In this document: positions 58,150 to 64,000 of the stretch, in pieces
Position numbering within the stretch: the stretch's first letter is position 1
How the letters are laid out: each line of letters opens with the position of its first letter
Assembly: GCA_026004195.1 (NCBI GenBank)
Contig: BPIQ01000002.1
Location: 496,001-560,000 of the forward strand
Reading direction: 5' to 3'
Length of the DNA: 64,000 nt
Source: Candidatus Binatia bacterium
GTDB taxonomy: Bacteria > Desulfobacterota > Binatia > HRBIN30 > BPIQ01
Program-made: the position numbers and the translations under genes
Notes under the pieces: model-generated
Seen by the model: the letters and a program-made list of their open reading frames with translations, nothing else
What the model was told of the DNA's origin: nothing
Database searches by the model: none

Positions 58150-59503
58150 CTAGATCTCCGGTGGCGTGACGCCCTCGCACACTTCGATGTCCAGGCGAGC
58201 TGCCGTCTCGCGTGCCCGCGGCTCGACGTACGGGCTGATGATCAGGCGCCGGTCCACCTGCACGCCCGTGACTTCGCGGTAAAGCTCCGCCTTTCGGGCG
58301 AAGCCGACGACGTCGAAAACGGAGACGGCCGACTTGATCTCCACCAGGATGTGCTGCCCGTCCCTGACGAGGACGTCGACTTCCACGTCCGAAGGATAGC
58401 CGAAAAGCTTCCCCGCGGCGTCCCGATGGCGCCACTGCTCCACGTGGACGTTGGGCTGGTCGCCGAAGAGCGAGCGGATGCCAGCCCGGAAAGCTTCCTC
58501 GCTCATGAGGCCCCACCGGGCGCCGAGCCCCATCACCTGGCGCTGCAAGGCACCGATCGCACGCCCCTGCTCTTCGACAGCTCGCGTGAGCCGCTCGATC
58601 GCGGCTCCGTGGGTTTCCACGACCCGCGTGAGCCGTTCGAGCCTTTCGCCGTGCTCCTCCACGACCCGCGTGAGCCGTTCGAGTCGCTCGCCATGCTCGG
58701 CAAGCCTCCGGCCGTGGTCCTCTACGACTTGCGTGAGCCGCTCGAGCCTCTCGCTGTGTTCCTCCACGACCCGGGTGAGCCGCTCGAGCCTTTCGCCATG
58801 CTCGGCAAGCCTCCGGCCCTGCTCCTCTACGACTTGCGTGAGCCGCTCGAGCCTCTCGCTGTGTTCCTCCACGACCCGGGTGAGCCGTTCGAGTCGCTCG
58901 CCGTGCTCGGCAAGCTTCCGGCCATGGTCCTCCACGACTTGCGTGAGGCGCTCGAGCTTCTCGCTGTGCTCGGCCAGACGCCGGCTATGCTCCTCGATTC
59001 GGCGGCCCTGCTCCTCTACGGCTCGCGTGAGTCGTTCGAGTCGTTCGCTGTGTTCGGCGAGCTGGCGTGTGTGCTCCTCGACGGCTTGCGTGAGCCGCTC
59101 GAGTCGTCTCGCTGTGTTCGGCGAGCTGGCGCGTGTGCTCTTCGACGACTTGCGTGAGCCGCTCGAGCCGCTCGCTGTGCTCGGCAAGCGTCCGGCTGTG
59201 CTCCTCTACGACTTGCGTGAGCCGTTCGAGGCGCTCGCTGTGCTCGGCCAGACGCCGGCCGTGTTCTTCCAGACGCCGGTCGATGGCCTCGAAGCGCTCC
59301 GCGAAGTCCTTGCGCAGTTGCCGCAGTTCGGAGAGAAGGGCCGCGGTTTCCTCCCTCGTCGTAAGGGACTCGACCAGCGTGCCGATCAAAAGGGCCCGGA
59401 TCTCCGGGTCCTCTCGCAACAATCGTGGCAAGGCAGTCCGCAGCTGATCGAGAAAAGAAGTCTTTCTGGCACCAGCCATCGAGGCGATTATGAGGTCGGC
59501 CAA
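58150..59503 (-). pseudogene. Long coiled-coil protein with C-terminal PD-(D/E)XK-like nuclease domain, frameshifted
   Basis: From ATG 59503 (or 59479) the product begins with a helical segment (LREDPEIRALLIGTLVESL), then enters a run of near-identical 14/21-residue heptad repeats of the form EHSERLERLTQVVEEHGRRL. After about 130 residues the frame breaks at 59106-59110, where one extra base interrupts the repeat (gagtcgTctcgctg). The other frame carries the remaining repeats to a C-terminal domain with VEVDVLVRDGQHILVEIKSA, a PD-(D/E)XK-type active site, followed by GFARKAELYREVTG. This layout is common among DUF3782-like proteins of unknown function. The repeats could length-vary by slippage. 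The gene is convergent to the defence-like operon, 139 bases away. Confidence 0.75.
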
Positions 59504-59794
59504 GACGGAGCGTCAATCGCTGTGGGACATCCGTGGAATGCACCCTCATCCACCCGCTCCGTCGACCCTGCTCCGGAAGATTTCCGCACGGCCCTTTCCG
59601 CATGCACCCGAGGGCCTTTGACTCCGCACCTTCGCAGGTGCTTCGAGCCTCCGACGCGATTTCTGCCTCCGCGGTCCCCCGAGAGCGGTAGTTCGGGCGG
59701 GTCGCCTATCTCCCCGAGAGGGGCCGGGGGTGAATGGAACAGTCACAGTTCATTCACAGGTCGGCCGTTTTTCCCAGCTTCTCGGGAAGCCCTC
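59504..59794. other. Gene-free interval between the nuclease gene and the tRNA-Arg terminator
   Basis: No coding frame with family character, no hairpin repeat and no integrase or tRNA fragment is visible. The promoter of the coiled-coil nuclease gene should be here but is not recognisable. Confidence 0.4.
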
Positions 59795-59805
59795 AAAAAG
59801 AAAAA

Positions 59806-59824
59806 CCCCCGAAAAACTCGGGGG
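59806..59824 (-). terminator. Intrinsic terminator of tRNA-Arg
   Basis: On the minus strand CCCCCGA pairs with TCGGGGG around a GTTTT loop and is followed by TTTTTCTTTTT. It lies about 11 bases downstream of the 3' end of the tRNA-Arg gene. Confidence 0.85.
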
Positions 59825-59834
59825 TTCTTCCCAG

Positions 59835-59908
<74 letters not shown>

Positions 59909-60266
59909 ACAACGCGGATACGACCCGAGAGATACCCGAGCACCTCCCGGCAGTCAACGTGAGGACGGAAGCTGCGCGGGAAGGCAGAGGCCGCCATGCG
60001 AGGGGAGCTCTCGCCGACGCCCTCCGCGTAGATCCCGGCCAGGCAGTCGACGAGCTTCTTCCCGGGGACGCAATGCATCGGCGCGGAATTCGCGGCGCCG
60101 AGGCAACACGGAGCGGCGCCCGCTCCGGTAGAGCCCGAGAACCGAGAGCCCCCCGACACGCTCCGAGAAGGCCCCGGCCCGCCGGCCCTCGCCTCGCCGA
60201 GGTCGGCTTACCGCCCGGTTTCGTCCAGTGCTCCGTCGACGGCACCCGCGCCGGGGAAAGCAGAAG
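59909..60266. other. Spacer between the two tRNA genes
   Basis: About 360 bases with no supportable gene. Because both tRNAs are on the minus strand and far apart, each probably has its own promoter. Confidence 0.4.
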
Positions 60267-60357
60267 CGGAGAGGGAGGGATTCGAACCCTCGGTGGGGTT
60301 TTTAGCCCCACACACGCTTAGCAGGCGTGCGCCTTCGACCAACTCGGCCACCTCTCC
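60267..60357 (-). tRNA. tRNA-Ser (anticodon GCT)
   Basis: A 91-base class II tRNA on the minus strand. The acceptor stem is GGAGAGG/CCTCTCC. The anticodon loop CTGCTAA gives GCT, the long variable arm is formed by GTGGGGCTAAAAACCCCAC, and the T arm is GAGGGTTCGAATCCCTC. CCA is not encoded. Confidence 0.96.
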
Positions 60358-60414
60358 GCGCCGGTCTCCCCCACTCCTACACCAATCGCGCAGGAGGTGG
60401 CAACGCGGCGCGGC

Positions 60415-61743
60415 TCAGGCCGGAGCAATCCGGAACGGAGGCGGCTCGGGGTCGATGCCGAGGAGATGACGCAAAAGAAGCAGGTACCGGCGAAGCAGCT
60501 CGGGCAGGAGAAAATGCGTGCGCACGTGCTCGCGCCCCCTCTCGCCCATCGCGCGTGCACGGTCGGGATCGGCCAGAAGGTCTCCGATCCGGCGGGCGAT
60601 TTCGTCGACGTTCTTGGGATCGACGAGAAAGCCCGTCTCGCCGTCTCGCACTTGCTTGACGATGCCTCCCACCCGCGAGCCCACGACGGGCGTCCCCTGC
60701 CAGAGAGCTTCGGAGACGACGAGCCCGAAGCCCTCGCGCGTGGAAACGTGGACGAAAACGCTCGCGAGCCGCATGAGCGCGCCGACCACGCGGTCGTTGT
60801 CGGGAACGTTGAGCCAGAGACGCACGTCGGGGTCGTCCCCCACCTGGTCGACGAGCGAGGCGTAGACCTGCATGCCTTCGGGGTCGTCCGTGGCCGAATT
60901 GCCGACGAAGATCAGATACGGCGGGGGCGAAAGGCGTCCCTCGGCTCGCAGACGCAAGAACGCCTGCAGAATGCGGCTCTGGTTCTTGTGAACGTCGTAC
61001 CTCGAGATGGCGACGACCAGGGGGCGCTCGGGGTCGACGTTGTGTGCGTGGAAAAGCGGGGCGAGGACATCGAGTGCTTCGGAGCGAAGGTAGGGGCGAT
61101 TTTTCTCCGCCAGCGGGTCGATGCACGGCGAGAGTTCGTAGACGGGAACTCGGAGGCCGGGTGCGACGAACTCGGGCATGGTGAAAATCGCGCCCGCGAA
61201 CTGGTTGATGTACGGCAGCAGGAAGCGCCAGAGGATCGGGTTGGGCGCGGAGGTGTCGATGTGGCAGCGCCAGAGCGCACGCGGCGGCAAGATGCCCTGG
61301 GCCACGATGGCCGCCGGCTGTGGGTCGTGGACCACGACGAGGTCGGCGTCGAGCTCGAGACGGCGAGCGTTTTCCTCGATGGTGCCGAGGTAGCAATCGA
61401 AGATTTCGTCGAGGCTGAGCGGCTGCTCGATCCCTTGCAGCATGTTGTGGAACTTTTTCGTGACGGCGAAAAAGCCGTTGTGCCCCTCGATCACCGCCCA
61501 GCGGCAGTCGATCCCGAGTGCACGGGCGAGCGGAACGAGACTCCGGAGGATTTCCGCCACTCCACCACCCACGTAGGTGGAGTTGAGGTGCGTCCACCGG
61601 CACCCGGCGAGCGGTTCGGCGAGGGCGAGCAGCTCTTCGAGCCGGGACCGACCGACGTAAGGAGCGTAGTCCCCGAGCGAGCGCTCGTGGAACAGAGCCC
61701 CGAAAGAGGGGGGCGAACCGTCAGGGTCTTCCCGCAAGAGCAT
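60415..61743 (-). CDS. treT: Trehalose synthase, GT4 family (TreT)
   Basis: A 442-residue glycosyltransferase with two Rossmann domains. HLNSTYVGGGVAEILRSLVP near residue 53 and WAVIEGHNGFFAVTKKFHN are characteristic of TreT and related retaining GT4 enzymes. VVVHDPQPAAIV and WRCHIDTSAPNP follow, with the donor-binding Glu motif in STREGFGLVVSEALWQGTPVV. TreT makes trehalose from an NDP-glucose and glucose, reversibly, giving a compatible solute. It is a single gene on the minus strand, 57 bases downstream of the tRNA-Ser 5' end. Other trehalose phosphorylases of the same clan cannot be excluded. Confidence 0.87.
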   Translation of the reverse strand: MLLREDPDGSPPSFGALFHERSLGDYAPYVGRSRLEELLALAEPLAGCRWTHLNSTYVGGGVAEILRSLVPLARALGIDCRWAVIEGHNGFFAVTKKFHNMLQGIEQPLSLDEIFDCYLGTIEENARRLELDADLVVVHDPQPAAIVAQGILPPRALWRCHIDTSAPNPILWRFLLPYINQFAGAIFTMPEFVAPGLRVPVYELSPCIDPLAEKNRPYLRSEALDVLAPLFHAHNVDPERPLVVAISRYDVHKNQSRILQAFLRLRAEGRLSPPPYLIFVGNSATDDPEGMQVYASLVDQVGDDPDVRLWLNVPDNDRVVGALMRLASVFVHVSTREGFGLVVSEALWQGTPVVGSRVGGIVKQVRDGETGFLVDPKNVDEIARRIGDLLADPDRARAMGERGREHVRTHFLLPELLRRYLLLLRHLLGIDPEPPPFRIAPA

Positions 61744-62011
61744 GGCGCTCGCCTTCTACGTTTGCTTGGATCGTTCGTCGGCTTTCGCTGGCGAACTCGA
61801 AAGAAAGCACGGGACGTGCCAAGGCCGGCCTCGTGGGAACCACCCCGGAGAGACGAGCGCGGTCGCACGCACGAGGTCTCCCGCAAGAGACCGCCCCGCT
61901 GCCCGGCTCGACCCCGCCACTTCCTCCGCCTCCACCCACACTCGCGAAAGCGAAGCTATCATGTCTAAAAAAAACGCGAGTGCAAGGGTGTTTTGCAAGA
62001 AAAAAACGATG

Positions 62012-62929
62012 CTATGCCGTTTGCCGTCCCCGAGCGGGGGGAAGCTCGAGGCGGGCCCCGCTCTGCGCCTCGGCGAGCTCGACGATGTCGGTGAAGTCCC
62101 GCTCGCCGAGCCCCGCACCCACAGCGGCGACAAACGCCTGGGAGATCTGTGCAAAGGCGTGCAGCGGCACGCCGAGCTCCCGGCCGAGCTCGAGAAGCAG
62201 ACCTGCATCCTTGGCGGCCAGACGAAGCGAAAAGGAGGCGGGCCGCCCCCTCTCGTTGATCCCTTCCACCATCCGGTCGATGAACACGTTCCCGGCCCCC
62301 GACGCCCGCACGATCTCCACCATGGTTCGGAGGTCGAGCCCGGCCTTGGCGGCCACGGCGAGCCCCTCGAGCGAGCACCAGGTCGCCGCGAACGCCATGA
62401 GGCTGTTGACGAGCTTGGCCACGTTGCCGAGCCCGAGGGGGCCTACGTGGAACACGGCGCGACCCAGGCGCTCGAGAATCGGCCGGCAGCGCTCGTACAC
62501 CGAGACCTCGCCGCCGACCATGAAAACGAGAAGCCGTGCCTGCGCCCCCGGGGCACCGCCGGTGAGAGGCGCCTCGAGGAAGCAGCGCCCTCGGGCGGCC
62601 ACCCGCGCGCCCAGGGCCCGCACCGACGCAGGCGCGTTCGTACTCAGGTCGACGAGCACGGATCCCTCCCGGGAGCCCTCGAGCCATTCGGTGGCCACGG
62701 CATCGACGACCTGGGGCGTCGGAAGGGAGAGGAACGTGATCTCGGCTTCCCGCCCCAGTTCGGCCACGCTCGCGGCCGCGCGCGCGCCGCTGGAGGAGAG
62801 CGCCGCGACCCTCAGGGGATCGATGTCGTGGACGGAGACGGGGTAGCCGTCTTCCAGGAGGTTTTTCGCGATCGCCCCGCCGATGTTCCCGAGGCCGACC
62901 ACACCGAGCCGGAGCACTTCGTCCGTCAT
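62012..62929 (-). CDS. 3-hydroxyisobutyrate dehydrogenase-family NAD(P)-dependent oxidoreductase
   Basis: A 305-residue beta-hydroxyacid dehydrogenase. ATG 62929 starts directly before the Rossmann motif LGVVGLGNIGGAIAKNLL. FLSLPTPQVVDAV, VLVDLSTNAPASVRALG and the substrate loop EAPLTGGAPGAQA follow, with catalytic Lys in VAKLVNSLMAF. It acts on a small 3-hydroxy acid or serves as a glyoxylate or succinic semialdehyde reductase-like enzyme; the sequence does not decide. It is divergent from the DUF2889 gene, with 80 bases between starts. The 268 bases downstream (61744-62011) contain an A-rich stretch but no clear terminator. Confidence 0.88.
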   Translation of the reverse strand: MTDEVLRLGVVGLGNIGGAIAKNLLEDGYPVSVHDIDPLRVAALSSSGARAAASVAELGREAEITFLSLPTPQVVDAVATEWLEGSREGSVLVDLSTNAPASVRALGARVAARGRCFLEAPLTGGAPGAQARLLVFMVGGEVSVYERCRPILERLGRAVFHVGPLGLGNVAKLVNSLMAFAATWCSLEGLAVAAKAGLDLRTMVEIVRASGAGNVFIDRMVEGINERGRPASFSLRLAAKDAGLLLELGRELGVPLHAFAQISQAFVAAVGAGLGERDFTDIVELAEAQSGARLELPPARGRQTA

Positions 62930-63009
62930 GAGCGCGGCCTCTACCACGAGACGGCTCGCCCGACCAAGTATCCTTGCCTCGAGGGCCACGGGCGGGGCAA
63001 AGTAACGCA

Positions 63010-64000
63010 ATGGAGCTCGACGTCCGCGGCCACCCGCTCCACACGCGCTCGCTCACGGTGGAGCTTCGCTCGGCCGGCCGAGGCCGTGTAAGGGCAAACG
63101 GGCGTGTCCTCGACCTCCGGAAGCGCGGCTTCGTTCCCGTGGCGGCCGATCTGCAGAGTTCCGGGGTCGTCCACGACATGGAAATCGAAGCGCACGTCGG
63201 CCTCCGCGACCGGACACTCGGCGGCATTCGGTGCGAGCAGCGGGCCGTCGCGTTCGAGCCATCGGCCCTCACGCGGGGGGAGAGTTGCCGCGACCCGAGT
63301 CCTCGGCTCGCCCTACTCGAGGGTGTGCGGCTGGACGAGAATTACGCCGCGAAGCTCGCCGAGGCCATCGGAGGCACGAGGGGGTGCACGCACATCCTCA
63401 CGCTGGCACACCTGCTCGGCGCGACCGTCGCGCACGTGCTCGCTTCGGGGGGACCCGAGCCGAGGGAACCCGGGATGCGGATGTTTCGGCGAGACGTCGT
63501 CGTCGACGGGTTCGAGGTCGACCCGACGCACATGGACCTCGTCCTCCAGATGACGGACCTCCGTTTTCGTCCCGCTCCTCCGATCGTGAGCCCGATGCAG
63601 CGGTTCGGGTCCGAGCTCGAGGTCCGGGCGGTCTTCGAGGTGTACGTTCCCGAAGCGCGGATCACGAACCTCCGCGCCGCGACTCGGGCGAGGGAACTCG
63701 AGAACCTCGAATCGGCCACCTGGCAGGATCGGAGCGGGGAGATCGCGGGGCTCGTCGGCGCGAGTCTCACGCGCGGCATCGCTCGCCGGATTCTCGAGTT
63801 CTTGCCCCACCCCGGCCCGCTTCGCGACGCCCTCCTCATGATGGCTCCTGCCTTCGTGCAGTGCGCGGCAGGCCTTTCCGAAGCATGGCCCGTCCTCTTC
63901 AAGAACAGCGGCTCTCTCGTGGGCATGGGGGGTTTTCCGGACTCCTGCTACATGTGGCGACGTGGCGGGCCGCTCGCCGAAGCGCAAAAGAACGACGAGC
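63010..64000 (+). CDS. DUF2889 domain protein, truncated by the window edge
   Basis: The frame is open from ATG 63010 to the end of the window (330 residues seen). The first part (RSLTVELRSAGRGRVRANG, then VVHDMEIEAHVGL) and the motif GGTRGCTHILTLAHLLGATVA identify a DUF2889 domain, a family of unknown function common in proteobacteria beside hydrocarbon or steroid catabolism genes. A second half (VDPTHMDLVLQMTDLRFRPAPP, then AGLVGASLTRGIARRILEFLP) is longer than the usual domain and may repeat or pair with it. The C-terminus lies outside the window. Confidence 0.78.
   Translation, partial: MELDVRGHPLHTRSLTVELRSAGRGRVRANGRVLDLRKRGFVPVAADLQSSGVVHDMEIEAHVGLRDRTLGGIRCEQRAVAFEPSALTRGESCRDPSPRLALLEGVRLDENYAAKLAEAIGGTRGCTHILTLAHLLGATVAHVLASGGPEPREPGMRMFRRDVVVDGFEVDPTHMDLVLQMTDLRFRPAPPIVSPMQRFGSELEVRAVFEVYVPEARITNLRAATRARELENLESATWQDRSGEIAGLVGASLTRGIARRILEFLPHPGPLRDALLMMAPAFVQCAAGLSEAWPVLFKNSGSLVGMGGFPDSCYMWRRGGPLAEAQKNDE

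Overview
This is a high-GC bacterial chromosomal window. Its gene content (secreted beta-propeller, LamG and dockerin-like proteins, a Myxococcus-type cysteine repeat, a LLM flavin monooxygenase beside an alpha/beta hydrolase, and molybdenum-storage-like proteins) suggests an uncultured deltaproteobacterial or Binatota-like lineage. That placement is inference only; there is no rRNA or other marker gene in the window.

Layout. 0.2-1.8 kb: a UPF0175/PIN toxin-antitoxin pair with a frameshifted antitoxin, then a GNAT-like protein. 1.8-6.5 kb: a decayed gene for a secreted metzincin/LamG/DNRLRE protein, split by an IS5-type element whose removal restores the reading frame. 7.3-10.2 kb: a family of small exported propeller or dockerin-like lipoproteins and a duplicated 350-bp block. 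11.4-13.2 kb: a PQQ-type sugar dehydrogenase. 13.5-14.1 kb: a Phd/VapC pair. 14.7-22.6 kb: a tightly coupled minus-strand cluster encoding a GMC oxidoreductase, an aldehyde dehydrogenase with an extra N-terminal domain, a fused ECF-like membrane protein, two molybdenum-storage-protein homologues and an MTHFSD-like protein, interrupted by a plus-strand hemolysin III gene. 22.9-29 kb: a propeller/dockerin protein, a caspase-like/PDZ/thioredoxin lipoprotein and a sulfatase-like protein, separated by hairpin repeats. 29.7-32.4 kb: a TetR, LLM monooxygenase and hydrolase operon with a candidate operator. 32.7-46.3 kb: a subtilase with FG-GAP repeats, a histidine kinase, a GH31 glycosidase, a HIT protein, a paraoxonase-like lipoprotein, a frameshifted TMTC-like membrane protein with TPRs, and an NTF2-like protein.

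46.7-58.0 kb is the most notable region: nine plus-strand genes joined mostly by overlapping stop/start codons. They encode an unknown protein, two BrxD-like P-loop ATPases, an Lhr-like superfamily 2 helicase, a GHKL ATPase, two more unknowns, a C5-cytosine methyltransferase, a Vsr-type endonuclease and a free-standing sigma-70 region 4 protein. It looks like a composite anti-phage system. It shares the BrxD/BrxHI pairing of type 2 and type 6 BREX but lacks PglX, PglZ, BrxC and BrxL. A coiled-coil nuclease gene broken by a frameshift lies convergent to it.

59.8-64 kb: tRNA-Arg(ACG) with a terminator, tRNA-Ser(GCT), a trehalose synthase, a 3-hydroxyisobutyrate-dehydrogenase-family protein and a truncated DUF2889 protein.

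A second theme runs through the intergenic space: a family of short hairpins (7-bp stem, CTCYGT loop, GGAGG flank) in facing pairs and in 155-bp and 204-bp tandem arrays. The stems differ by compensatory changes. Two, possibly three, of the hairpins are split by a shared element of about 100 bp. The window shows no REP-associated transposase.
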